Assembly (NCBI GenBank): GCA_016801845.1 | Contig: CM028918.1 | Coordinates: forward strand, 16,608,501 to 16,672,500 | Length of the DNA: 64,000 nucleotides | Direction of reading: 5' to 3' | Source: Polydactylus sextarius | Lineage: Eukaryota; Chordata; Actinopteri; Polynemidae | Part shown: positions 23,790 to 36,700 of the stretch, in pieces | Position numbering within the stretch: the stretch's first letter is position 1 | Layout: every line of letters begins with the position of its first letter | Translations under genes and position numbers: made by a program | The notes under the pieces: generated by a model | Databases searched by the model: none | Told to the model about the DNA's origin: nothing | What the model saw: the letters and a program-made list of their open reading frames with translations, nothing else

Positions 23790-24850
23790 TACTAATAATG
23801 ATGACAAATAATACAAATAATAACAAATAATGACAAAAATTACAGCAATAATGGTTCTATAAGTAACAATGCTAATGCTAGTGGCAATAGCAGTGGTGTA
23901 GTGGTGGTGATCAATAACAAATCATATTTTTAACATAGAATAAAACTACTAAAAACTACATATACTGTAGTTACAGTATTTGTTAGTAGTTAGAGAATGC
24001 TCCGCCTCAGGCAGTGAAGGTGTCCAGTAATCAGAGGGTTGGTGGTTAGATTCCCGGCTCCTCCAGACAAGTCAAAGTGTCCTTGGGTAAGATAAACAAC
24101 TGTGTTGTTATCTGAGTTTCACTTGCAACATAAGATGATGTAATGTGTTTAGAGTGTATTTTTGCTTTGACCAGAAAGAATAGCAGTAGTATTATAAGCC
24201 ATAGTTACATAGTCATGGTGAAACTAGCCAGAGACAAGTGAAAGTATTGGTGCGTATTGTTGTGTTGTAGTTATAGAAGCTGTTGGAGTAGAAATGAGAA
24301 CAGCAGCAGTGCTCATAGTGAAAGTGACAGTAGTTGTGGCAGCTACAATAGTAGTAATATTAATGGCCCCTATTTTAATACTACTACACAGGTACTGGCT
24401 GTATTTGTAGTAATAATAGTAGCAGTTGTACTGTCATTTTAATAGTAGCTGGTTGTATTGGTAACAGCAGTAGTAAGAGTAAGTGAAGTGACAGTTTCAG
24501 TGTAGTGACAGTTTTATCTGTAAGTTTCTGTAACCGTAACAAGTATCAGCGATTTCATTTGTGTGATTTATAACAATGCGAGTTCCACTGGTACAAGTGG
24601 TATCTGCAATAAAGACAAGTAGCAGTACTTATTTGTTTTTGTTGTATATAGTATTTCTGATAGTAGTAGTAGTAACCCTAAAGTATACATGTTGTTTGTA
24701 TATACAGTTTGTAGTAGAATCTTTAGAGAGGCAATAGTAGTATATAGTAGTAGTACAGGTTTGTAGTTTATTGTGGCAGTGCTAGTTGTGGTAGTTGCTG
24801 TAACAGCAGTACTAGAAGTAGTAGTAATTGTCATGTATTAGTATGAGTTG
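23790..24850 (+). repeat. Cryptically simple GTA/GCA-rich sequence
   Basis: Roughly 1 kb dominated by imperfect AGTAGTAG, GCAGTAG and TAATAATAG words with no long perfect array. A SINE-like copy lies inside it at 23995-24175 and a second one begins at its right end. Confidence 0.7.
23995..24175 (+). mobile_element. tRNA-derived SINE-like copy
   Basis: Contains 'GGTTGGTGGTTAGATTCCCG', a slightly mutated pol III B-box region, followed by 'GCTCCTCCAGACAAGTCAAA' and 'GTGTCCTTGGGTAAGATA'. The same order occurs at 24851-25130 and, inverted, at 34164-34390. Confidence 0.65.
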
Positions 24851-25130
24851 TGACAGCTGTGGTTCAGGAGGGGAGGTCAAAACAGGTCATCACTAACCGT
24901 GGGAAGGTTAGTGGTTCGATTCCCCGTCTCCTCCAGTCTTCATGTCGAAGTGTTAAACAAGATACTGAACCCCTAATTTCCCCTGATGACTGTTCCATCG
25001 CTGTATAAATGTGTGTAATTGTAATTAGATTTGAGCAATACATAGTTATAGAGGCGCTGTGTGAAGAATGGGTAAATGACAACTGTAGTGAAATGTGTTG
25101 TGAGTGGTCATAAGAAGGTGAAAAAAAGTG
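24851..25130 (+). mobile_element. tRNA-derived SINE-like copy (near full length)
   Basis: The head 'AGCTGTGGTTCAGGAG' resembles a tRNA A-box. 'TTAGTGGTTCGATTCCCC' is a B-box. Next comes 'CTCCTCCAGTCTTCATGTCG' and 'AAGATACTGAACCCC', and the tail 'GTGAGTGGTCATAAGAAGGT' ends in A-rich sequence. It is the most complete of the three copies in the window. Confidence 0.7.
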
Positions 25131-28100
25131 CAAATATAAAGTAATAAGTGCAGTATTATTTATTTATTTCATTATTAGTATTTGTTCAGATGTAACAGAT
25201 GTAATAGCAAGAGGGCAGAGACACTATGAAGGTTTTATCTTCTGTTCTGTAAAATAAACTTTAGGTAAACTCACATCTGGCTCCTGACTTGAAATAAACT
25301 TGAAATATGAGCTCAGATCAAATAAATGTTGATGTGAACATGTGAGATGTGCCGAGTCATCGTGCGATGACGGAAACTTTTTTGCCACCTGACGAGATCA
25401 GAACACATCATCTGTCTTTTACCACTTAAGGAGAAATTTACAGCCCCGACGCGTGCTGTTGGCTATGTCTCACAGTGATTGTGTGGAAAGAAACAAAGCA
25501 AAACAAAAACTTGATGCCAGCTCAGAGATCACATGACCTGAGTCATCGTGTCACCGAGCAGGTTTCACAAGGAAGAACTGAAGCCTTGTTCTCCTGGTTG
25601 TTGTGATACTAGAAACTCACTTGGTTTATATCTTAGTGCTATATGAAAACTGATTAAAAAAAAAACAGAAACATGAAAACAGATTGTAAAATAATTGTGA
25701 GTAATTATAAATAACAGATAAAGAAGTAATACGTTGTTAATGTCACATCTGCATTTGTATGACTTCATGACATTTTATACTTAATTTGATAATCCTAAAC
25801 TTTATTGTCAAGTCATATATTCTTTAAAAAAATTCTAAAAAGATGAAAGTGTGTGGACTGCGAATGATTTGTCCGTCAATCTAATATAATGGCTGTGTCA
25901 TATAATTATGTCTAATCTAATTTAACATCATATTAGTTGGTGTTGATAGAAATCTATGAGCCTCTTAAACTCTGTCTGATCTTAAACTGTGCAAAGCTAC
26001 TACTACTTTTCACAACAAAGCCTGGTCAGAAACAAGGCTGCAGATAAATAATAGTGCTGCTCTATAACTGCTGTCGATGTGAATGAGAAAAGGTTTGATG
26101 ATTTCTAAACAAGCTCATTATTTCAGTTTAAAAAGAGATCATTAACCTTCGCTCTTTTCAGTTTCTGTTTTTCACATGTGCCTAATTATTCAGCGTTTCT
26201 TGTTTTTAACAAGGTGAATGACACGTGATGTGTTGTTTATTAAGGGTCCACATGTTTGTGTCCCGACACAACATCTGTGTTATTTCAAGGATGCATCATA
26301 AATTTGTATTTATTCTACTTTGGTTATAAAGAATGTTGTAACTCTGTTTATTTCAGTTTGACCCAAACACTTGACAAGATAAATCTTCATGTTTAGGCTA
26401 GTTTATTAGTCACTTTGCATCTAATGCGCAAAACTGAAACTGAACTTTGAAAAAATGATTTAAAAATCCTTCAGCTGGAATGACATCATCTGATTTATGA
26501 CTTCGACACTCTTTTCTCCCACACATGTTCAGACATAAATCCTTTCCTGGCTAAATGCTTGATTGTTTTCTTTTCCAGCTCCAGAGCATAAGTTTGTACT
26601 TTCTATGTCGCCCACTTGGAACAACTACACGTCTAAAAATGTCACGTCTAAAAAAACTCATGTATCAAATATGATACAGTTGACAATGAAGGGTTAATTG
26701 GCGGACTGGACATTTGTAATTGGACTTCCTACAGATTCCTTGTGTAAAGACAAAAAACTATTTTTTCTGTTGCGTAAAAACTAATAAAAAGTGACAATTT
26801 TGGTAATTTAAAGTCTTTGTCTTAAGGTTTTTTAAAAGACTTTCAACGTATTGCTGAGTCATAACATGTTTTTTAAACTCTAGGTAGATGGGAACTAGCT
26901 GGTCCTGTTGCTTATGTATTTCCACTTTTGCAGCGTGGGGCAACGCTTCAGATGTAAGAGGCATCATGTAGACAGACTCAATAACAGGAGGGGATTTTTC
27001 TTGCTCTCTACAATGACCCAAGAAAAGATGATCACTCAGTGTGAAGCAAAGGGCAAAGAGAATTAAAAAAAAGTTGGAACGGTGACACACAGTCATGTGG
27101 CACGTCTATTTTGAGCTGAACCTGTTTTTGTTGTGTTGATCGTTGACTCTGTACGATGATGCTTTCGTGGAAACTGCCTCACCACACACGGTTACTCAGC
27201 AAATAAAGAGCTTTTTTTTTTTTTTTTTTTGGACGGAACAAAGCTTCCATTCTGCCACCCTGTGTGAGTTGGCATGTTTATGTGGAACTTGCGCTCTATT
27301 TTAGGAAAGACAAGGAAAAAAAAAAAGTGATTTCATCAGCACGGCTGGCCCAGCAGCACGCCTCAGATCAGAGCATCGGGCGATAAGAGCGGCGTTATCA
27401 GTCTTCAGTATCTATTAAGCAGAGCGGGTCACAAGGTCAGGAGGCTGCAGCTGACAGCTCTGTGATGAAACTTACCGGTGGTCAGACTAATCATACACAC
27501 TGTTTCAAACCACATGGCACATTTCTCATCATGTGGCTGTCCATTAACCATCTGACTGACAAAGTGTGAATAAGTGTACTGCGAGACACGAGGATTAGAT
27601 TTTGACAGTGACAGCATTTTTTTCTTCTCTTTTTGGGAATATAAAGACATTTTGGTTTGGCCTTTTTCCAACAAAAGACTGTATAAGGATTTAAGGTTAA
27701 CGTTAATAAAGGTTAAGTGTTACAGTTTTTATCATGAGACTAGACATTGCATTACTTGTGAGCATGTTCACAATAAGTCACATTTTTGCAACTGACCTTT
27801 CTCCTGATTTCTGGTTAAATTTAGTTGTTAATTCAGGGAATATGGCTGTGTTGTACATCATTCGTCCTGCTGAATGACTCAAAGGTCTGGCAATGACAAA
27901 AATGCCAGTCATTTTGTCTGTTAGATACATAATGTGCTTGATGCTATACTAGGGCACATCATCAGTGCGGAATCCGGGGTCACAGGGTGTTTCAGGTCTT
28001 TCACATATCGTACGCCCTCACCCAGTCGACCCGACCGAGGCTCATCAGGCCCTAGCAGCAGCAGACCTGCCCTCTTGAGCTAGAGTCATCTTGACACCTT

Positions 28101-29710
28101 TTCAGCTGTGCCCATGGTAAAGGAGAGCCATTTGTAATTTGTCTCTAAACCTAAAAGACAAAACGTGTTCAAAACCCCAGTTATTGATGTTATCTGATGC
28201 ATTTAACAACTTTTACTGTTTCTTAATTCTTCTTATTCGTCTCATTCTTGAGCGTGATATTTCTGGGACACTGTGAGTGAATCAGTCATGTCTTATTGAT
28301 CAACGGTCAAACCACAAGCTCACTGTGTATGTTTTTGGCCTCTTGAATTTAAAATCTCAAGACTGTTTTTCATGATGAATTTAGTTAAACATTTACTGAG
28401 ACTCAAGGACGAACCGATTAAAATTTGTGGGGTCAAGGTCAAAGGTCATGGTCACTGTAAATTACACACGACACCTTTTCAATCATGACTCCTGAATGTT
28501 AAAAGTTGGAATCTGGCAATCTTCATCATGTGGGAAAAAAAACCCTTTACAGAAAAACATTAGCTGTCATTAGACAGTAAACATCTCCACCGAAACCAGA
28601 GGAAAGAGGAACTCCTTTCGGTGTCAGCAGCATCACTATGAAACCACACCTTTTAAAAGACAAAGTAAAAACAATGACGAACGGAATTAATTAATATAAC
28701 AAATTAGCACATTTCCTCTGTGTTAATTATAAGTAACTTTCACCACAGTAGAGGCTGTCACTTCTTTATTCTTCTTCTTTTAATAAAATCAAAACTGCGA
28801 CACATGGCTGCAGCTCAGTTCACTGTCAAATATTTTATTCTTTTAACCATTTAACCACTTCAACCACCCACCGAGCTGCTTCAGTCCTTATATGGTAACT
28901 GTGTGTGGGGGGTTAGGAGAAAAGATGAAGTCATCATTTGAGTCACACTTGACCAGGAAGAAACTGAATGTGCTTATGTAGTCAGACGCACACACACACA
29001 CACACACACACGCACTTCCCTGTATGCAGTTGTCTACAACTGCAGTTTGATTTAAACAGTTTTAATCTTCTTAATTCAGCACCAAGATTTTTCCATCGTC
29101 TCTACATCTCCCACCTTTGTCCTGCTAAGAAGTTTTGCCGATGGCGCCTTTAAAACTCCACCGAAAGTGATTTGTTGCTGTAAATAATAATAGGAGGGAG
29201 GAAGGAGAAGCATGGTGGGAAACATGGGAAATATCCCAGACATATATAAATCAAAAGCTGTTTCACACAATAAAAAAGTGAAGTTATAAATATTAGACTG
29301 AGTATAACCACAGACATGAACCATCAGTGCATATTTTACCTTTGAATTTTCATTGAGAGTCTGAATCATCTTCACAACCAAGTGAAGATGTTTTTAACAC
29401 GAGACAACGATAACAAAGTCCAGACCTCACAGGAAATAAAATGAAATGATGCGTTTAGGTACTGCCCCTCCACAACCAGGATGTTATAACAGTCAACAAA
29501 GACACAAAAAGCCCAAAATTAAAACCTGCACTGTGACGTTCAAGCTTCGAAACATGAAGCACAAATGGAAAACAGAACCTGGCCAACAATATCATAACCT
29601 GACGTATGTATGATACTGCGGTTTCAGTAGTAAGTTCTGAGAACGTCGTATACGAAAATACCAATAGAGGGGAAATAAAAGGGAAAGTCTTCTTTAAGAG
29701 GTTACAAATG

Positions 29711-29753
<43 letters not shown>

Positions 29754-32700
29754 GGAGTTGTATTTCCTTGTCTTGAGAGGTTACATTTCATTGAGACTCA
29801 CTTTAACCTGAAATGTAATGATTTACATCAGGGATTTTGATGTTTACCTTTTGTCAAGGAAGTAAAGTCTCTAAAAAGTGACAGACAGAGGTCCCCACAA
29901 CATGACACACACACACACATTCACTCACTAACATATTTCTAACAGGTTGTGTTGTCCTTTTGTTTTTGTACTGTGTATAATTTATGTCCTCGACTTCCTC
30001 CTTCTTCAGATAACAAAGTCAAGGCCTCATGAAGACTCATACAAGTGCAGGTGCTCCCCCAACATGTTGAACAGTTGTTGATGTTAAACAATTTACACAG
30101 TTAAAAACAGAGTCCGTGTGGTGACTGAAGTTTGTTTTATGAAGTTAACTCACATTAACACGCTAACTTTTCCAGTTTGGGTTGAATGTGTAATAAATTC
30201 ATAAAATTCATTATGACATTATATATTTGTGTAGCATCAGTTTGCTGTGACAAATAAGGAGTTCACCGAGAGCAAAACAAATTATGTGTTCAGGCGGCGA
30301 CGCGGAAAGTCAAACATTTCTGAGGGGATCACTAGGAAGTTCCTTTAAAAGGCTGACGGGGTGTTGAACAACACGGCAAGTTTCTGTGTTTAACTGTAAA
30401 ACAGTAGAAGGTTAATACGATGTTAGATTATTTCCTGCAAAGTCTGTCACTGTCTATTTTAAGCAAAACAAACTTTTCCTAACCCTAATATACCTAAAAA
30501 ATAAAGAAATCATAATATTTTTTTTGATTGTGTCACCGATTGTGTCATTGATTCACCTTTATTCCCTTTTATTCTGATTGATACGTTCAATAAAATGCCT
30601 CAATAGTAATAAAAAATACTACTAAATTTGAGTTAAACATTTCTCAGATAGAAGAAAAAAAACACAAACAGCTTCAGTCCAGTGTCCACTTTAAAAAAAC
30701 AAAAAAAAAAAAAAAAGAAAACGGACACAACAACAGAATAAAACCTCGCTTTGTGTCGACACATCGCATGTTACACACGATTTAGGTAGTTCCCATTCAA
30801 ACGCAGAAATAAGGAAACTTTTTAATAACTCAGACATAATAACTTCCTATAATTTAATCACAAGCAACCCCCCCACCACACACACACACACACACACACA
30901 TGTGCACGCACAAGCAAAAAATAAAAAGTTTTCCTCAAGAGATTAAGATTTAAGTTGTTTCACCTCAGACGACACTTTATGTCCTCGACACCTAAAACTG
31001 AATCTTAAACCAAGTAGTCACCATGATTATTAAGTAGTTATCAGATTTGCATTTCATTCCCACAAAGAAGTTAAGTCTCCATAATGATGTTCTGACACAT
31101 AGGTCCCCATAACGTGAGTAATACAAACACACATACCCACACACACACCTTTGTTGATCTTATACTTTTATGTTTTTTATGGCCTTGATTTTTTATTGCA
31201 TTCTTTTTTAGTAATATCTTTTTTCATTTTGTGATAATCCTGTTTTTTTCTTGTAGAGATTTAAACTTAAACTCAAATAAACACAATGACTTGATGCTGT
31301 GATTTTTTTTTTTTTTTTCTTTTGGTAAAATCATTCCACCACAATGGAACAAATGATTGTCTCATGTTTTCATTTCCATGCCAGCATCCATTTATCACAA
31401 ATTAAAAATATCTTCCTCCTCTTCCAGGGTATTGACTCAGATCTTTCCCAAGACCAAGATTTTCCAATATGCTGGTTATTATCATTATGATTAATGTGTT
31501 TACTGCTGCTGAACAGCGCCCCCTGTTGACTCAACAACGACCACAAAAAAATCACCAAGGTAATTTCTTGATTGGCTTTTTAGAAGAACAGTGACTTGCA
31601 CAAGGAAAGGAAACACAAAATGTACAAAGTATAAGAATCACATTTTTTTTTTACCTTTATTATCTTTTCAATAAATTGCTACAAACATACATTTCATCTG
31701 TCGTTCAGGACATTATGCTGCAAAAGGCGTAACATCACCAGTCACATACAGAGATTTACATTCTCACCTGATGAGTGAGTTTATTTACGTGGAGCCAGGA
31801 AGTTTTCTCATCTCCTGAGAAGGAAACAGGTTAACGTGTCGGACAAAACTTTTAGTCGCTTAAAAAAAGAAGAAAAAAAAAAAAAAAACAGAAGGACGTG
31901 GATTCACTTACTGTTTCAGGTAAAAAAAAAAAAAATCACAGCAGGCACTGAAACTGTTTAAGCAGTGAGAGCGGGGGTTTGTTTCGTTTTCTTTTACGGT
32001 TGGACATTAGCAACCAACTAAAACAACAAACTGAAAATGATGAGAAAATGATTCTTCTTTACCAAGAAGTTCCTGACGGTTGGTGGATCAGAGAGTATTT
32101 AGCTGCAGGGAGAAACAAAAAAAAAAAAAAAAACCACATCAACTTTCCAACACCACCATGTAAAAAATGAAAACAGGACGTAGGCCGGATCTGTTAAGAG
32201 AGAAGGGAACTTTTACGGTGAGTCCAGCTATCTGGGGTGAATTTTACAACCTCTAATCAAAACAGAGAGTTTGTATCAATAGTCTGAGTCACATTGTTCA
32301 ACCTCCTCTGACTCAATCATCGACAGTTTCCAAATCTCTTAAAACACCGCGAGGAACCGCAACTGTCACAAGCAGCGATTTATTCGCTGATAAGAGAAAG
32401 AAATAACAACTGTTTTGATCCTCACATGATAATTTTGTTGGAGGAAAAAAAAAAAAAAACAAATACACGTTTGAGAACGTCACCCTGATCTTGACTTCGA
32501 GTCTTTTCTCGGCGGTTCTCTCACATTTTATAGAAAAAAACAGTTAACACCGGTAATCTGGAAACGAAGTCGATGACGTGAACAATTGTTGCAGCCGAAC
32601 TTGTAATTACAACAAATGAAACACGTGAAAATCACATCTGCTGTTAAAGAAGTCACAGTCACTTGAGTGCAGTGAAGAAAACTGAAGGAAACGGGGGAAA

Positions 32701-33450
32701 AAAGCTCTACCGACGGAAAGATGTTGTCCCAAAAACAAACAAGCAAACAAACAAAAAACAAAATAATGTAAAACTTTAAAGATTTTTTTTTCCCAGTGAG
32801 ATACCAACATTTTTATTTAATTTACTTCCACTTAAAACATGAGAAACCCATACAGGAATGAAGTGAACAGAAAATTCCCACAACCGTTGACGAAGAGTGA
32901 CACCTGCTGGTCAAACTGATTTATTATAGACTGAAACTATGAAAGAACATTTAGTGTTTTCCAAAACATTTTAAGAGCAACTGGACTGATTTTTGTTCAG
33001 CAGTTCTGTTCTGCTCGGCAGTTTGATCAGCTTCATCTTCTCACGCTTAACTGTTTTTTTTTTTTTTTTTTTTTTTTAGAAGTTATCGAATATCAATAAT
33101 CCCAAATAATCCACAAATTATACAAAAATGGTCAAATTTTAAAACACTGATTATCAACACGTGGGTTCAACATCTGCCACCGGGGTTCATTAATGGACAA
33201 AAAAAAAAAACATTTGATAAAGTCGTCTGATCATTATAAAACCTGCGTCAACAAATTCAACAGTCGGTCGTATCATCCTGTCTGACCGTTGAGATCAGCA
33301 GCTTCGGATCCATCGCTGCGCTCTCATTGTTTTTCCTTGTATTTTCCAACCTCTCAGTGTAAATTAAAACATTACTGTGTTAAACAAGACTCTAGTTCCC
33401 ATGATGCAATGTTCCCAGGGTTTGTCTGCTGTGACCACAAACCCAGTGCA
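25130..33450. other. Intergenic, no gene seen
   Basis: AT-rich DNA with many A/T homopolymers (27212-27231, 31864-31888, 33053-33077) and CA runs at 28989-29010, 29719-29750 and 30880-30900. Another half-site repeat lies at 28370-28545, and a GC-richer patch with paired GATA motifs at 27330-27480. I found no exon that I can support. Confidence 0.55.
28370..28545 (+). repeat. Dispersed repeat with nuclear-receptor half-sites, copy with perfect DR1
   Basis: 'ACTCAAGGACGAACCGATTA' and 'AAATTTGTGGGGTCAAGGTC' precede four GGTCA words in 24 bases, including AGGTCA-A-AGGTCA at 28436-28448, a perfect DR1. It matches the copies at 15335 and 16555 in motif order. Confidence 0.6.
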
Positions 33451-33457
33451 AGTTTCA

Positions 33458-33463
33458 TTTTAT
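33458..33463 (-). terminator. pex3: Putative pex3 polyadenylation signal
   Basis: AATAAA on the minus strand, about 255 bases downstream of the pex3 stop codon. This would give a 3' UTR of roughly 270-280 bases. Confidence 0.5.
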
Positions 33464-33717
33464 TTCTTCTCTTTTTTTTTCTCCTCTGCCGCTTCAGTAA
33501 TCCATCATGGGTTGAGACACAGAAGCTCCTGTGAATGTTTTGTTGTGGACATTTTCTCGCCACAAATCTTCACCGTCACAGAGCGAAAAGGTCCGCAAAA
33601 GTTGTCGAAGAGAGAGGTGCGACACGGAGAGCAGGGAGAGATAAACCGTCGAGGGTTTTATCTGCTGTTGTTTTTACCCCCGCTCTTCTTCTCCTCCTCC
33701 TCCTCGTGATTGGTCGG

Positions 33718-36700
33718 TTATTTCTGCAGCTCCTGCGGCGTGCTGAAGGTCTCGTATACGTTGGCGGCAAACTCCTTCACCTGGTCGTTCAGCAGTAGGT
33801 CCTGCAGAGACCAGCACAGACACTGAAATTGTGCTTTTATTTTCTGTCTACACTGGAGGAGGGTGATTATGTCAGAATAAAAATGTTACATCGTGGCTCA
33901 AACAAAAACCAACTTAGCCAACTTGTTATGAAAACATCTGTCTGTGAGTTTGTGCCAGCAGCTCTGATGTGTTTGACAGCTGAGTGGGTGATTAACCACT
34001 GATCCACTGACAAACACAACACACTTGAGATAAAATAAACTTGTCCTTTCAGCAGCTTTTAAACAAGCAGGTGGGACTGCGAGTAGCTTTTATTATCATC
34101 ATCTATTAATGCGACATCGATCTTATTTTGTCTGATCATCGACTAAAATATTGAAGAAGAAAAATGGTGAAAGGACTGTATTTATATAGTGGTTTTCTAG
34201 TCCTCACATCACTCAAAGTACTTTATACTTTATACACACATTCACACACGCTGATGGACCAACAACTTAGGGTTCAGTATCTTGTCCAAGGACAATTCAT
34301 TATGCAGACTAGAGGAGATGGGAATCGAACCACCGACCTTCCCATCAGTGGACGACCTGCTATACATCCTGAACAGCTACCCACCAGCAAAGACAAATAA
34401 AGTCAAGTTTCCCATGTGAGAAAAAAAAAGGCAGAAAGTCTTTCTGTTGTCAAATTAAATGATTAACTGACTAAACATGAACAGATCAAAGGTTTCTCTT
34501 ACTGGAGTCTGACTTTACCTGAACAAAGTGGCTGGGAGTTTCACTGCAGATGGTGTTGATCTGTCCGTTGATGATCGGGATGATCTTAGCCAGCGGCAGA
34601 CTGACTGCAGACAGACTGAACGCGCGCACGCACACACACACACACACACACAGGTCAGTTCAGTTCAGCTTCATGCTCAGATTTCATTCAACGCACAAAA
34701 CAATCTGATAATACCACAACCATTGTAAGGCTGGTGCTGATTAATGGCACCTGAACAACTTTACAACACTAAATAGTTAAAGCATCACGTTTACAGATTA
34801 GTTGTGTATGATGACTATTAAAGCAGCTCACCTATCAGGTGCAGAGCTGAGGGCGGAGTCACCAGGAGGCGGGCGGAAGAACTCGGCCAGGTTGTCAAGG
34901 AGACGAGAGAAGCCACGGTTCAGACAAGCGTTTAGGACAGTGGTGAAGTCAGGACTGTGGTCACACACACACACATCACAATCTCATAAAGTTCAAATGT
35001 AAATTCACGTGAGTTCAACCGAGGGTCTGTGTTTACCTGTCCAACATGTCTCTCGTCTCATTCAACAGTTTGATGGTCATGGAGTCATTTTCTGTCAAAC
35101 CACAGGCCTGGAGGGAGGAGAGGAGACAGAGGGTTTGTTATTCACCGCGGTGCAGCTTTTTTTTTTTTTGAAAACACAGTTTCAGTCACTCTGCGAGCAG
35201 CGACCTGGTCGGCCAGCGCGTTCTCGTCGTCAGCCAACATGTACCAGGTGAGTGAGCGCTGGGAACCGGCCTCCACCTCGGCTCTGATCCAACTCAGCTG
35301 CTGCTCCAACTCCAGCAGGGACAAACTCTGCTTCAGAGAAACGCTGCACACACGAACATACAACAAACACAAGTAACATTAGTATTTACGAATTAACTTT
35401 AACTAACTGTAATTAACAAATTACACAAATTACCCTCCCAGTGAGTTCTGCACTGCTTTCTTCACCACCGTCATCAACTCTATCAGACCTGAACAGAGGC
35501 AGAGACAGTTTAAACATTGTTCTGACACACTGAAGTAAACCAGGATGAACAGAGTTAAACAACATCCTACCGTCTCCTAGTAGATGTTGGATACTAGACA
35601 GATACTGCTGCTGCACATCTGGAGGAGCAAGAGGAGTCTGGAACAAGACACAAGACAGAAATAAACATTAAATATATTCTACACTTGCTGTGTTGAGAGC
35701 GAGCAGAAGCCAAAGACGGTAGCATTAACAATTATTACAATAACAAAAAGTGGCATCATGAGATATATGAAACACGCAGGAGCTGTTTTTAAAATGTGAT
35801 GTTCAGTTGCTCACCGTCCCGTTCTTCCCCACAGAGTTGTCGAGGTACAAATATCCTCCGATGATGTTCAGTTGGACTCTCAGTAAAACGACCAGCATGC
35901 AGGTGCTGTACACGCCGACAATAGTGCGAGTGAAACCTGAACAAAAAAAAAAAAAAAAAAAACATTATTTCGAGTCAAAAACTAAAAAAGTTCATTTTTT
36001 GTACAGCAAAGTCATGTTTGGGATCATGTACAACTACATTGATCACTTGTAAATATATATCAATCAGTGCATAATAAACCTGCTTTGTCAACAAGAGTTC
36101 ACTGTGTGTGAGACAAACTGTCTCCTCTCCCCTTCAACAGCAACATGTAACATGTAGCATTAATGTACAAACGTCAATTAAACACTGAATAAGAGGGAAC
36201 AATTTGCTGTGGACAGATGTGAGCACTACACACTGTTCAGGACGCTTTAGTGAGGAACAGAACTTACTGATGATCTTTAGATCCTCCCAGATCTCCAGTT
36301 TATTGGCTGGTCTGTGAGATGATGCAAAACAAATAAGAAAAAGTAACGTTACTGTCAGAGTTAATGCAACAAAACACCCAAATGGTGAGATACATTTTTG
36401 TTAAAAAAAAAAAAACAAAACAAAACAATAGATAACATATAATATAGACAAATAGGAGGATTAAAGCTAAACTGAACCCAGTGAACCAAACTGTAAAAGT
36501 CACTTCTTCTCACTTGGTCTTGAGTAGTGCAGTCAGATTTTCTGAGTTAAGTTGATTGACGATGGCTTCTTTCAGTGAAGGGAGCATCGACAGTACTGTG
36601 ACACACAAACAATACAAACAGTCAAAATAAATACCGGTTTTGTTGTTGATCCTGACGATATGAAACAATGACCTGAGAACCGTCAGTCAGAAGTGTAGAG

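Noticed and set aside
24900..24960. tRNA-like B-box and A-box words
   Set aside because: They belong to a SINE. No cloverleaf or anticodon arm can be drawn, and the same sequence recurs at 23995 and 34164.
35142..35204. Read-through of pex3 exon 8 into KKKK and a stop
   Set aside because: The extension is intron sequence with an A run. The family protein resumes at the 35107 exon with correct phase.
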